Positions 8,820-18,682 of a DNA stretch of 64,000 nucleotides are shown here, piece after piece (within the stretch, counting starts at the first letter, position 1; every line of letters starts with the position of its first letter). The notes beneath the pieces were generated by a model that did no database searches, had not been told where the DNA came from, and saw nothing but the letters and a program-made list of their open reading frames with translations. The position numbers and the translations under genes are program-made. Source of the stretch: Rhizobium sp. S152 (GTDB lineage: Bacteria > Pseudomonadota > Alphaproteobacteria > Rhizobiales > Rhizobiaceae); the NCBI RefSeq assembly GCF_030380735.1, contig NZ_JAUDRZ010000023.1, positions 568 through 64,567 on the forward strand. Direction: 5' to 3'.

Positions 8820-9653
8820 CTAGGCAATGGGTTGTCGGCGTTTGTCCCCGACGAAGCTTCCGAACTCACGGATCATGGTCTCGCGCCATCCGGAAATATT
8901 CTCAGGCGTCCCGCTGTAAATCGAAGACCAGCCAGCCCCGGCGGGGAGGACCTGCTGGCGAACGGCCACGCCGGCCTGCTTCAGGCGGTCGGCATAGCCA
9001 AGCGTTTCATCGCGAAGAGGATCGTCCTCGGCGGTGAAAACCAGTGCGGGCGCAACGCCCGCGATACGGGAACAAAGGCACGGCGCCGCATAGGGATGGC
9101 AGCCGCCGCCGCTGAGATAATGGCTCCAGCCGTCCGCCCAGCGCTGCCGCATGCCGATACCGTCGGCCTTGCGGATCGAGGACGTGCCCATGAAGGGATC
9201 GAGCAACGGAGAAATCAGGATCTGGCCGTCGAGCGCGTCGGCATAATGGTCGCGCGCCTTAAGCGCGACGCCGCCGGCAATGTTGCCGCCCGCTTCGACG
9301 CCCGCCACCAACAGCAGCGAGTTGCGGTCGCCAAGCCCGGAGGCGCGCTTGTTCGCCATGTAGGAAAACAGCGAGTAGCCGACTTCGAGAGGCTTGGGGA
9401 ACACGTTGCCCAGCGGCGAATTGTAATCGGGAACGACCACGATGGCGCCGGCATCGGCGATACTCTCGGCGATCGCGTTGTCTTGGAGACCTTGCTCCAG
9501 GAACGCTCCGCCGTGGAAGAACAGCACGATCGGCGACCCTTTGCCGTATTCGGCGCCTTGGTAGACGCGCGCGGAAACGGGGCCAGTGGCCACCTTCTCC
9601 AGCAACATGTCCTTCACCTGAACCGCCATGGTCTTTTCCAGTTTTTGCTTCAT
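8820..9653 (-). CDS. Alpha/beta-hydrolase-fold protein lacking catalytic Ser and His (probable pseudoenzyme)
   Basis: About 277 residues with the layout of the hormone-sensitive-lipase/acetyl-esterase family: oxyanion loop HGGA (47-50), 'VVVPDYNSP', the elbow region and an acidic 'AEDDPLRDE' segment (about 208-216). The nucleophile elbow, GDSAG in active members, reads GVEAG (118-122), so Glu120 replaces serine, and no histidine occurs after residue 186, so the catalytic His is also absent. It is transcribed with the RND adaptor gene 44 bases downstream and is divergent from a LysR gene. A non-enzymatic, perhaps ligand-binding, role in the efflux operon is an inference. The start is uncertain: a GTG at 9714-9716 and an ATG at 9627-9629 are alternatives. 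Confidence 0.75.
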   Translation of the reverse strand: MKQKLEKTMAVQVKDMLLEKVATGPVSARVYQGAEYGKGSPIVLFFHGGAFLEQGLQDNAIAESIADAGAIVVVPDYNSPLGNVFPKPLEVGYSLFSYMANKRASGLGDRNSLLLVAGVEAGGNIAGGVALKARDHYADALDGQILISPLLDPFMGTSSIRKADGIGMRQRWADGWSHYLSGGGCHPYAAPCLCSRIAGVAPALVFTAEDDPLRDETLGYADRLKQAGVAVRQQVLPAGAGWSSIYSGTPENISGWRETMIREFGSFVGDKRRQPIA

Positions 9654-9749
9654 CGAAGCACCATATTGCCTAGCGAAGCCGCTTGCAATTTCTGGAAAAA
9701 AGATATTGTTATTCACATCGCGGAATAAGAAGCTTCAACGCGATTACAC

Positions 9750-9767
9750 TGTTCCAATTTTCGAACA
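9750..9767. promoter_or_regulatory. Candidate LysR operator in divergent promoter region
   Basis: TGTTC and GAACA half-sites 8 bases apart (9750-9754, 9763-9767) lie 33 bases before the LysR start and about 100 bases before the hydrolase start. A T-N11-A style dyad in the shared promoter of a LysR gene and its divergent neighbour is the usual autoregulatory arrangement. Confidence 0.5.
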
Positions 9768-9800
9768 ATACCGCAGTGCAAACTGCCAAGGTGATTTCCG

Positions 9801-10712
9801 ATGGACCAATTCTCGGCAATGCGCGCATTCATCCGCGTCGTAGAGACCGGCAACTTTACCAGGGCCGCCGATACCCTTTCCATGCCAAAGGCGACGGTAA
9901 CCAATCTCATACAGGGCCTGGAAGCGCATCTTCATACCAAGCTGCTCAACCGCACCACCCGCCGCGTCATGGTGACGACGGATGGCGCGCTCTATTACGA
10001 ACGGGCGGCACAGATTGTCTCGGAGATCGACGAATTGGACGGCAGCCTGTCCAATTCGCAGGGCCTACCGAGCGGCCGCCTGCGCGTCGAAATGGCCGGC
10101 GCCTTTGCCGACTGGATCGTCGTACCGGCGCTTTGCGAGTTCTACCAGAAATACCCCGATATCCGCATCGATCTTGGCGTCGGCGACCGAACTGTCGATT
10201 ACCTCGCGGAAAACGTCGACTGCGCGCTGCGCGGCGGCACGCCCGCCGACCAGTCGCTGATCGCCCGCCGCGTCTCGGAGGTCGAGATGATCACCTGTGC
10301 CGCGCCTCTGTATATTGAAAAGTTCGGCATCCCCACGCGTCCGGAAGAGCTTGAAAACGATCACTATTCCGTCAGTTATTTTCGCGCCCAGACCAACCGG
10401 ACGCTTCCGTTCGAATTTAACAAGGACAACGAGAAGATCGAGATCAACGCCCGCTACATCGTGTCGGTAAACGATAGCCGAACCTTCGTCACGGCGGCGC
10501 TGAACGGTCTCGGGATTGCCCAATTGCCGCGCTTCATGGTTACCGATGCGCTCGCAAAGGGCGACCTCGTACAACTGCTTCCCGAGTGGAACCGCGATCC
10601 GTTGCCGCTGTACATCGTCTATCCGCCGAACCGGCATCTGAGCAACAAGGTGCGCGTCTTCGTCGACTGGCTGGTGAAGCTTCTGGCCGACGCCAAGCTC
10701 AACGCCGCCTGA
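9801..10712 (+). CDS. LysR-family transcriptional regulator, divergent from the efflux operon
   Basis: A 303-residue LysR protein. The winged helix-turn-helix fills residues 1-60 ('MRAFIRVVETGNFTRAAD' helix pair, then 'HTKLLNRTTRRV' wing), followed by a linker helix and a two-lobed LysR_substrate domain to about 295. ATG 9801 is preceded by AAGGTGA. It belongs to the CrgA/PA-type subgroup whose members often control a divergent oxidoreductase or efflux gene. Here the divergent target would be the hydrolase-fold/RND operon. It is clearly paralogous to the LysR gene at 11814, with the same 'MD.F.AMR.F.R.VE' opening. The inducer is unknown. Confidence 0.92.
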   Translation: MDQFSAMRAFIRVVETGNFTRAADTLSMPKATVTNLIQGLEAHLHTKLLNRTTRRVMVTTDGALYYERAAQIVSEIDELDGSLSNSQGLPSGRLRVEMAGAFADWIVVPALCEFYQKYPDIRIDLGVGDRTVDYLAENVDCALRGGTPADQSLIARRVSEVEMITCAAPLYIEKFGIPTRPEELENDHYSVSYFRAQTNRTLPFEFNKDNEKIEINARYIVSVNDSRTFVTAALNGLGIAQLPRFMVTDALAKGDLVQLLPEWNRDPLPLYIVYPPNRHLSNKVRVFVDWLVKLLADAKLNAA

Positions 10713-10719
10713 AACAAAT

Positions 10720-10751
10720 GCGGCCCGGAAGATCGATCTTCGACGGGCCGC
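10720..10751 (+). terminator. Two-part hairpin behind the LysR gene
   Basis: GCGGCCCG (10720-10727) pairs with CGGGCCGC (10744-10751) and encloses a second perfect palindrome (10728-10741, GAAGA-tcga-TCTTC) with a 2-base bulge. It starts 8 bases after the LysR stop. No T-run follows, so it may be a Rho-assisted terminator or an mRNA end-protecting structure. Confidence 0.6.
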
Positions 10752-10951
10752 AACTGCATGATTTCGGTTCTTGCTCTGTCCGCACCCGCCGCGTCACCAG
10801 GGAAATGGCCCGGCGGATATTTGAGGTATGACATCAGGAATTGGAGGAGTTCCTTCAGTCCCTACCCCACCAATATAGGACTTTTGCTGCGCGAATGTAA
10901 GAGCAGACCGCAGCAGTTCACCATCCCCGGTCGTCTAAGCTTCGTGTGAAA

Positions 10952-11692
10952 TCAGACCATGCCGCCGTTCGCGCGCAGAACCTGACCATTGATCCACGAG
11001 CCATCGGGTCCAACAAGGAATGAGACGGCGGCGGCGATATCCTCCGGCGTTCCGAGCCGCTCCAGCGGGTTCATCTTTGCAAGCCGCGAGACCAGCTCCT
11101 CGGACTTCCCGGTGAGGAACAGATCCGTCGCGGTCGGCCCCGGCGCCACGGCATTGACGGTGATCTCGCGACCACGCATTTCCTTCGACATGATTGCGGT
11201 CAACGTCTCGACGGCTGCCTTGGTGGCGGCGTAGATGCCGTAGGTCTCGAGCTTCAAGCCGACCACCGAGGTCGAGAAATTGACGATCCGGCCGCCATTG
11301 CGCAAGCGCTTGCCGGCTTCCCGAAGCGTGTTGAACGTGCCCTTCAGATTGACATCCATCAGCCGCTCGAAATCCGCATCCTGCGCCTCCGATATCGGCG
11401 ACAACGCCATGATGCCGGCATTGTTGACCAGCACGTCGACGCCGCCGAAAGCAGCTTCCGCCGCATCGAACATCCGGCGCACCGCCTCGGCATCGCTCAC
11501 ATCGGCCTTCGCCGTCAGCGCCTTGCCGCCGGCCTGCTCGATTTTGCGGGCCAGTTCCTCGGCGGGAGCGGCATTGCCGGAATAATTGACGACGACGGTG
11601 AAGCCGTCGCGGGCCAACCGCTCGGCGATCGCCGCACCAATGCCTCGCGATGCGCCGGTGACGATCGCAACCTTGCTTGCAGATAACGTCAT
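10952..11692 (-). CDS. SDR-family NAD(P)-dependent oxidoreductase
   Basis: A 246-residue classical short-chain dehydrogenase. TGASRGIG (residues 12-19) binds the cofactor, NNAG (about 90-93) stabilises the sheet, and the active-site serine plus YAATK (Y-x3-K, about residues 154-158) are present; 'ATDLF' follows the PG motif. Arg and Asn near the second strand suggest NADP(H). ATG 11690-11692 follows AAGGAG at ideal spacing. It is divergent from a LysR gene 121 bases away and is probably that regulator's target. The physiological substrate cannot be read from sequence; 3-oxoacyl-type annotation would be generic. Confidence 0.92.
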   Translation of the reverse strand: MTLSASKVAIVTGASRGIGAAIAERLARDGFTVVVNYSGNAAPAEELARKIEQAGGKALTAKADVSDAEAVRRMFDAAEAAFGGVDVLVNNAGIMALSPISEAQDADFERLMDVNLKGTFNTLREAGKRLRNGGRIVNFSTSVVGLKLETYGIYAATKAAVETLTAIMSKEMRGREITVNAVAPGPTATDLFLTGKSEELVSRLAKMNPLERLGTPEDIAAAVSFLVGPDGSWINGQVLRANGGMV

Positions 11693-11774
11693 TGTCGTTC
11701 TCCTTATGCTCTTGCGCCTCGGCGCGTTCCGGTGACCATAGAATGCAACTTTCCCATCGCCGCATAATCACCTA

Positions 11775-11808
11775 TTGTTCGCCATCACTATCCGGATAGG
11801 TCGAACAA
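11775..11808. promoter_or_regulatory. Nested palindromic operator between LysR gene and SDR gene
   Basis: TTGTTCG (11775-11781) and CGAACAA (11802-11808) form an outer inverted repeat that encloses a perfect 12-bp palindrome, CTATCCGGATAG (11788-11799). It ends 5 bases before the LysR ATG. The outer arms carry the same TGTTC/GAACA half-site as the operator at 9750-9767 in front of the paralogous LysR gene. Confidence 0.55.
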
Positions 11809-11813
11809 AAGAC

Positions 11814-13066
<1,253 letters not shown>

Positions 13067-13097
13067 TGCCGATGCGGCAGCCGGAACGCAGGGTTAG

Positions 13098-13688
13098 ATG
13101 AATTCCCCAACCGGTGCGATCGGCACCGCTCCCCTATCCGGCGGGCACCTTGCCGATTTCTTCGCTCGCGATGCCGTCACCGTTGCCCGTGATCTCCTGA
13201 GCTGCCATCTCCTCGTCGGCGAGACCGGTGGCCGCATCGCCGAGACGGAGGCCTATTTCCCCGACGACGAAGCCTCGCACAGCTTTCGCGGCCCGACCCG
13301 GCGCAACGGCGCGATGTTCGGCAAGCCCGGCAATGTCTATATCTACCGCATCTACGGCATGCACTGGTGCCTGAACTTCGTCTGCACGCCGGGATCGGCT
13401 GTGCTGATCCGCGCGATCGAACCGGATACTGGTATTGCCGAGATGATATCCAGGCGTGGCACCGATGCCCTGCCTCAGCTCTGCAGCGGCCCCGGAAAGC
13501 TCTGCCAGGCGCTCGGTGTCGATATGGACCTCAACGATCGGCTGCTCGACCGCGCACCTTTTTCACTGACCCGCACCGCGCCTGTCGAAATCCTCACCGG
13601 AAAGCGGATCGGCATCACGAAAAATGCCGAAGCACCATGGCGCTTCGGCATCTCCGGTTCTCGTTATCTCAGCAAGCCGTTCCGCTGA
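13098..13688 (+). CDS. mpg: DNA-3-methyladenine glycosylase, AAG/MPG family
   Basis: A 196-residue protein of the monofunctional alkyladenine glycosylase family (EC 3.2.2.21). The hallmark order is present: 'LLSCHLL' near the start, 'RIAETEAY' with the catalytic glutamate (about residue 48), 'HSFRGPTRRN', then 'GNVYIYRIYGMHWCLN' (about 76-91), and a 'GPGKLCQALG' helix about residue 132. It flips out and removes 3-methyladenine and other alkylated purines from DNA. Start ATG 13098 lies behind a weak box. It abuts the stop of the convergent EmrB gene, with no base between the two coding regions. Confidence 0.95.
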   Translation: MNSPTGAIGTAPLSGGHLADFFARDAVTVARDLLSCHLLVGETGGRIAETEAYFPDDEASHSFRGPTRRNGAMFGKPGNVYIYRIYGMHWCLNFVCTPGSAVLIRAIEPDTGIAEMISRRGTDALPQLCSGPGKLCQALGVDMDLNDRLLDRAPFSLTRTAPVEILTGKRIGITKNAEAPWRFGISGSRYLSKPFR

Positions 13689-15230
13689 TCATTCCATCAC
13701 GGCGCTGTGGTCCATGACCGGCGCGACCTTTGGCCGGCGCAGCAGCAGCACCAGCGGAATGACCGCCAGCGACATGATCATCAGCAGCTTGAAGTCATCG
13801 ATATAGGCGATGATCGTCGACTGCAGCGTGATCAGTTCGTTCAGCGCCGCGCGCCCGGTGGCGGTAAACGGGCTCAGCCCCTGCGCCGCCGCACTCTCGA
13901 ACGCCCTGTTGAACGGCGTCACGTAGCCCGCGATGTTTTCGTGGTTGATCTGTCCGTTCTCGACCAGCAGCGCGGAAACGATCGAGATGCCGACGCTGGA
14001 CCCGATATTACGCGACAAGTTGTAAAGACCGGTGCCGTCGCCGCGCATCTCCGCCGGCAGCGTCGAAAACGCGATCGTCGTCAGCGGCACGAACAGGAAG
14101 CCGAGCCCTGCGCCCTGGATGAAGCCGACCGATATGATCGTCCACTGCGAGACATCGGGCGTCCAGCCGGTCATGTCGTACATCGCCCACGCCGTCAAGC
14201 CGAGGCCGAGCACCAGGAGCAGGCGCGTGTCCACCTTGCCGATCAGCCGCCCGACGACGAACATGCACAGCATCGTCCCCATGCCGCGCGGGCCCATGAC
14301 GATCCCGGCCGTGATGACGGGATAGCCCATCAGCGTTTGCAGGTAAGGCGTCATCAGGGCCAGGGAGGCCAGATAGGTGATGCCGATCACGAAGATGAAG
14401 ATCATGCTGACCGAGAAGTTGCGGTCGAGGAAGAGCTTCGGATTGACGAAGGATTTCTCCGACGTCAGCGTATGCACGACAAGCAGATAGAAGGCCGAGG
14501 CGCAGATCACCGCTTCGATGATGATCTCGCCGGAGCCGAACCAGTTGAGCTGTTCGCCGCGATCGAGGAAGAGCTGCAGCGATGCGATGCCGAGGCTCAT
14601 CATCCCGAAGCCGAACCAGTCGAGCTTGGCCAGCGCATCTAGCTTGGTTTCGGTGACGTAGATCATGATGCCGGCGAAGGCGAGCGCCCCGATCGGAACG
14701 TTGATGTAGAACACCCAGCGCCAGCTGATATTGTCGGTGAGCCAGCCACCGATGACGGGACCGAGCACCGGCCCCACCATGACCGACACGCCGAACAACG
14801 CCATGGCCGAGCCACGTTCTTCCGGCGTGTAGATATCGAGCAGAATGCCCTGCGACAGCGGCACCAGCGACGCCCCGAAGAAGCCCTGCAGCAGGCGGAA
14901 GGCCACGATCTGGTTGAGCGATTGTGCAAGGCCGCAGAGCACTGATGCGACGACGAAGCCGATGATGGCCGTGAGCAGCACCCGTTTGCGGCCGAACTTG
15001 GCGGCAAGGAAGCCCGACGGCGGCGTCATGATGGCGGCCGCCACGATATAGGAGGTGAGGACCCAGTTGATCTGGTCGGCGCTCGCCGAGACGCTGCCCT
15101 GGATATAGGGCAGCGCGACGTTGGCGATCGTCGTATCCAGCGCCTGCATGATGACGGCCAGGATGACGCAGGCCGTGATCATGCCGCGATTGGCGACCGG
15201 GGTCACCGCGGCGGAGGGAGCGTTACTCAT
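13689..15230 (-). CDS. emrB: DHA2-family MFS drug transporter, EmrB-like
   Basis: A 513-residue, 14-helix DHA2 transporter. Family motifs are visible: the helix-1 'MQALDTTIANVALPYIQG' stretch (motif D1), 'GRKRVLL' loop 2-3 (motif A), and 'GPVLGPVIGGWL' in helix 5 (motif C, antiporter). It exports hydrophobic toxicants with EmrA in exchange for protons. The start ATG 15228-15230 overlaps the emrA stop by 8 bases. It is the last gene of marR-emrA-emrB on the minus strand, and its stop touches the stop of the convergent glycosylase gene. Confidence 0.95.
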   Translation of the reverse strand: MSNAPSAAVTPVANRGMITACVILAVIMQALDTTIANVALPYIQGSVSASADQINWVLTSYIVAAAIMTPPSGFLAAKFGRKRVLLTAIIGFVVASVLCGLAQSLNQIVAFRLLQGFFGASLVPLSQGILLDIYTPEERGSAMALFGVSVMVGPVLGPVIGGWLTDNISWRWVFYINVPIGALAFAGIMIYVTETKLDALAKLDWFGFGMMSLGIASLQLFLDRGEQLNWFGSGEIIIEAVICASAFYLLVVHTLTSEKSFVNPKLFLDRNFSVSMIFIFVIGITYLASLALMTPYLQTLMGYPVITAGIVMGPRGMGTMLCMFVVGRLIGKVDTRLLLVLGLGLTAWAMYDMTGWTPDVSQWTIISVGFIQGAGLGFLFVPLTTIAFSTLPAEMRGDGTGLYNLSRNIGSSVGISIVSALLVENGQINHENIAGYVTPFNRAFESAAAQGLSPFTATGRAALNELITLQSTIIAYIDDFKLLMIMSLAVIPLVLLLRRPKVAPVMDHSAVME

Positions 15231-16449
15231 GATCCTTACCGCCGGAACGGCCCAACAGCTTCGAAACGAAATCAGGAAGGCCACGTGCGTGATCGGTATC
15301 GACGTCGACCACCGTGCTCATGCCGACGCGGAGCGGCGGCTTGCCGGCGGCATCCTCGATGCTGACGCGCATGGGAATGCGCTGCACGACCTTGACCCAG
15401 TTGCCGGTCGTGTTCTGTGCCGGCAGCAGCGAGAAGCTGGAGCCGGACGCCGGGCTGATGCTCTCCACCTTGCCCTTCCACTCGACACCCGGATAGGTAT
15501 CGACATAGATCGTCACCGGCTGGCCAGGCTTGACGTAAGTAAGCTCGGTTTCCTTCGGGCTCGCCGCGATCCAGAGATTGTTGTTGGAGACCAGCGAGAA
15601 GGCCTGCGTCGATGCTTCCAGGTAGGAGCCCGGCTGCAACGCGTTCACATTGGTGGCGATGCCGTCGAACGGCGCCTTGACGACGCTGTGGTCGAGCTGG
15701 CGCTGCGCGTCGTCGACCTTGGCCTTGGCTTCGAGATAGAGCGGGTTCTGTTCGACCGGCTGGTCGGCGCTGCCACCGAGCTGGGCGAGCGTCGCGGCCG
15801 CATTCGCCTTGGCGACAGCCACCTTCTGATGGCCGGCGTCGAGATTGTGCTTGGCCTGATCATAGGCGGTGCGGGTCGCGGCGGAGCTGTTAAGCAGGTT
15901 CTGCTGGCGGTCGAACTCCGTCTGGTAGTACGGAATGTCGGCCTCGGCCTGCGTGATTTCGGCGAGCGACTGCTGGTAGCTGGCCTTCAGGTTCAGGATC
16001 TGGTTTCGCACCGCGCCAAGCTGGGCTTCGGCCGCATCGAGCGCGATCTTGAAGGAATCCTGGCGCAGGCTGAAGAGCACCTGCCCCTTCTTGACGGCCT
16101 CGTTCTCATGCACGTTGATCTGCTCGACGATCCCCGACACATCGGTCGTCAGCCCCACCATGTCGGCCTGGATATAGGCGTTGTCGGTGGACATGACCTG
16201 GCCGCCGTTGACGTAGTAATAGCCGCCGACGACGAGCGCCACCGGCAATAGCGCGAAGAGAACCGGGCGCGTGAGACTGCGCCGGCGGCGGACCTTGATG
16301 CCGCCGGGCGCAGCCACTGCGGTGGCGGGCGCTGAATTGGATGAAGGCGCCTCGGCCACCGTTTCCTCGCGGAGGGAAACGTCGTTTTCGTCAACTGGGG
16401 TCTTTGCATTCGCGTCGGCGACGACGCGCAGGGAGGATTTGTCAGCCAT
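15223..16449 (-). CDS. emrA: HlyD/EmrA-type membrane fusion protein
   Basis: A 408-residue adaptor. A cytoplasmic N-terminal stretch of about 55 residues precedes one transmembrane helix ('PVLFALLPVALVVGGYYYV', about 62-80), then the first lipoyl half ('ADMVGLTTDVSGIVEQINVHENEAV'), a long coiled coil (about 140-245), the second lipoyl half and the barrel with 'PGQPVTIYVDTYPG'. It bridges EmrB to an outer-membrane channel. Its ATG (16447-16449) overlaps the marR stop by 8 bases, and its stop overlaps the emrB start, so the three genes are translationally coupled. Confidence 0.95.
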   Translation of the reverse strand: MADKSSLRVVADANAKTPVDENDVSLREETVAEAPSSNSAPATAVAAPGGIKVRRRRSLTRPVLFALLPVALVVGGYYYVNGGQVMSTDNAYIQADMVGLTTDVSGIVEQINVHENEAVKKGQVLFSLRQDSFKIALDAAEAQLGAVRNQILNLKASYQQSLAEITQAEADIPYYQTEFDRQQNLLNSSAATRTAYDQAKHNLDAGHQKVAVAKANAAATLAQLGGSADQPVEQNPLYLEAKAKVDDAQRQLDHSVVKAPFDGIATNVNALQPGSYLEASTQAFSLVSNNNLWIAASPKETELTYVKPGQPVTIYVDTYPGVEWKGKVESISPASGSSFSLLPAQNTTGNWVKVVQRIPMRVSIEDAAGKPPLRVGMSTVVDVDTDHARGLPDFVSKLLGRSGGKDHE

Positions 16450-16906
16450 GATTGGTCTCGTTTGCAGCCAGGGGGGTCCGGCAGGCCTGTACTAGGTTCG
16501 TCTTCATTCCGGACAGGATTTCAAAGAGCAGGTCTCGCTGTTCCTGGGGTATCCCGTCCAAAGCTTCGCCGCGCGTTATCTCTCCAATCTCGCGCATCTC
16601 CGCCACGAGCGGATGAGCTTCCTCACGCATGTAGAGGAGCCAGATGCGGCGATCGGTCGGATGCTGCCGGCGCTCGATAAGCCCGCGCTCCGCGAGCTTG
16701 TCGAGAATGCGTACAAGCGTGATCGGCTCGATTTCCAGGATCTCGGCGAGGCCGCCCTGATGGATGCCTTCGTTCTTCGCCAGATGGGCCAGCGCCTGCC
16801 ATTGCGAACGCGTCAGCCCAAGACATTTCGCACGCTGTTCGAAACGCTTGCGAAGCAGGCGTGCGACATCGTGCAGGAGAAAGCCGAGGGTAGATTCGTT
16901 GTTCAT
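16442..16906 (-). CDS. MarR-family transcriptional regulator of the emrAB operon
   Basis: A 154-residue winged-helix regulator from ATG 16904-16906, chosen because the fold starts with 'LGFLLHDVARLLRKRFEQRA' (helix 1) and the region upstream is non-coding in character. The recognition helix 'EIEPITLVRILDKLAERGLIERR' and the wing 'PTDRRIW' are at about residues 60-100. It heads the marR-emrA-emrB operon with overlapping genes, so it is most likely an autorepressor released by an exported compound. A 14-bp palindrome 20 bases upstream is a fitting operator. Confidence 0.93.
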   Translation of the reverse strand: MNNESTLGFLLHDVARLLRKRFEQRAKCLGLTRSQWQALAHLAKNEGIHQGGLAEILEIEPITLVRILDKLAERGLIERRQHPTDRRIWLLYMREEAHPLVAEMREIGEITRGEALDGIPQEQRDLLFEILSGMKTNLVQACRTPLAANETNHG

Positions 16907-16925
16907 GAAGACCAGCGCAGAACTA

Positions 16926-16939
16926 ATAAGCACGCTTAT
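16926..16939. promoter_or_regulatory. Candidate MarR operator
   Basis: ATAAGC-AC-GCTTAT is an inverted repeat with 6-bp arms and a 2-base centre, 20 bases upstream of the marR start. Size, AT-rich flanks and location fit MarR autorepression. Confidence 0.6.
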
Positions 16940-17137
16940 AATGTGTTCAGATATATTAAGCCTGTGCGCTGCACAAGTGGGCATGAAACAGAATCAGCCG
17001 TTGCGACGAAAATGCCGCAGGTGCTGGGAAAGCGTGGCTTACCTCCGATAACCGGCCAAGCATGCAGCCGCTGGCAACACCGCCTCTCGACCCTAGATTT
17101 CCAGACGAAACCCTCTGTTCAACAACCCGGAGCGACC

Positions 17138-18682
17138 ATGGCTTTTTTTGAGAGCATGCTGACGCTGATGCTCGTCGCCATCATCTTCCTGCAGTTCTCT
17201 CGCAAGTTTCTCGTGCCCTATCCGACGATGCTCGCGATCGCCGGTCTTCTTGTCGCTTCCATCCCATGGGCGCCCGAAATTGGCTTCGATCCGCAGCTTG
17301 CGCTGGCGCTCTTCATCGCTCCTGTCCTCTTCGACGCCGCCTACGATCTGCCACCGCGAACTCTGAAGCAGAACTGGCTGCCGCTGATCGCGCTGGCCGC
17401 CATCGCGGTGATCCTGACAACGGCCGCCGTCGCTTTCGTCGGCGTAACCCTGGCCGGCCTGCCGATTGCCGCAGCCATCGCGCTCGGCGCCATCGTCGCG
17501 CCGCCGGATGCCGCGGCCGCAACCGCCATGCTCGATCGGTTCGACTTGCCGAGGCGCACCTACATCGTGCTCAAGGGCGAGAGCCTCCTGAACGACGCCG
17601 TCTCGCTGCTCGTCTTCAGCGCAGCCGTCGCCGCCGCCGCGAGCCCGACCTTCTTCGCCAGCGTCCTGCCCGAGATCGCCTTCGCCATTCCCGGCGGCGT
17701 GCTGGTCGGCTATGCCGCCGGGCGCCTCTACATGGCCATCGGCACCAAGCTTGCGGGCACGCTGGGCGGAACACTGCTGGAGTTCGTCGCCACCTTCGGC
17801 ACCTGGGTGCTTGCCGAGCGCCTGCATTTCTCCGCCATCCTCGCCATCGTCGTCTATGCCATGGTGATCGCCCGCTACATGCCGGAACGTCAGTCCGCCC
17901 GCCATCGGATCCATTCCTATTCCGTGTGGGAGGCAGCCGTATTCATGTTGAATGTCCTGGCTTTCCTGCTGATGGGACTGCAAGCCCGCCAGATTATCCT
18001 CGATCTCGATGCCGACCGGCTCGATCTTGCGATTGCGCTCGCCACGGCCGTCTTCCTCACCGTCATTGTCGTGCGCATGGCGTGGGTCATGTGCTACGGC
18101 CGGATCATGGCGCTTCTCATGCGCAGGCGGGCGACGCGCCAGCGACCGCCAACCTTTGCCATGAGCCTCGTCGATGGCTGGTGCGGCATGCGCGGCCTCG
18201 TCACGCTTGCGACGGCGCTCGCCCTGCCCCTGGATTTTCCGTCGCGCGACATCATTCTCCTTTGCGCGCTGGCCGTCGTCCTGGGCACCCTCATCATCCA
18301 GGGACTGACACTCGGGCCCTTGATCCGCATCCTGAATTTCGCGCCGGATCACTCTTGGGAACAAGCGCTCTCCGCCGCTCGCGTCACGTTGCTCGATGCC
18401 GCACTATCCGAACTCGAGGACAAGACGACGAAACCGGCGAAGATCTTGCGCGAGGTTTACACATCCGAGCGCGACATCGCCCGCGATGGCAAACATCCCC
18501 GCGCGGTAAGCGAGTTGGACGATCTGCGGCGCGGTATCATCGCTGCCAAGCGCCGCACCCTGGCGGACATGCGCCGCCGCGACGACATCGACGACGACAT
18601 CTTCCATATTCTGGAACGGGAACTCGACTGGGCGGAAATGGCCGCCGCCTCGCCCGGAAGCGATGAAATCATCGAAAGCTGA
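17138..18682 (+). CDS. CPA1-family cation/proton antiporter, NhaP-like
   Basis: A 514-residue protein with about 12 transmembrane helices over residues 1-410 and a cytoplasmic tail of about 100 residues. 'PVLFDAAYDLP' (about 60-70) and the ion-binding 'GAIVAPPDAAAATAML' (about 118-133) correspond to the Asp-containing unwound helices of CPA1 exchangers; 'LKGESLLNDAVSLLVF' (about 145-160) is the family ND motif. It swaps Na+ or K+ for H+ across the inner membrane for pH and salt balance. ATG 17138 was chosen because the first helix starts there; the frame is open far upstream without protein-like sequence. It stands alone, divergent from marR. Confidence 0.93.
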   Translation: MAFFESMLTLMLVAIIFLQFSRKFLVPYPTMLAIAGLLVASIPWAPEIGFDPQLALALFIAPVLFDAAYDLPPRTLKQNWLPLIALAAIAVILTTAAVAFVGVTLAGLPIAAAIALGAIVAPPDAAAATAMLDRFDLPRRTYIVLKGESLLNDAVSLLVFSAAVAAAASPTFFASVLPEIAFAIPGGVLVGYAAGRLYMAIGTKLAGTLGGTLLEFVATFGTWVLAERLHFSAILAIVVYAMVIARYMPERQSARHRIHSYSVWEAAVFMLNVLAFLLMGLQARQIILDLDADRLDLAIALATAVFLTVIVVRMAWVMCYGRIMALLMRRRATRQRPPTFAMSLVDGWCGMRGLVTLATALALPLDFPSRDIILLCALAVVLGTLIIQGLTLGPLIRILNFAPDHSWEQALSAARVTLLDAALSELEDKTTKPAKILREVYTSERDIARDGKHPRAVSELDDLRRGIIAAKRRTLADMRRRDDIDDDIFHILERELDWAEMAAASPGSDEIIES

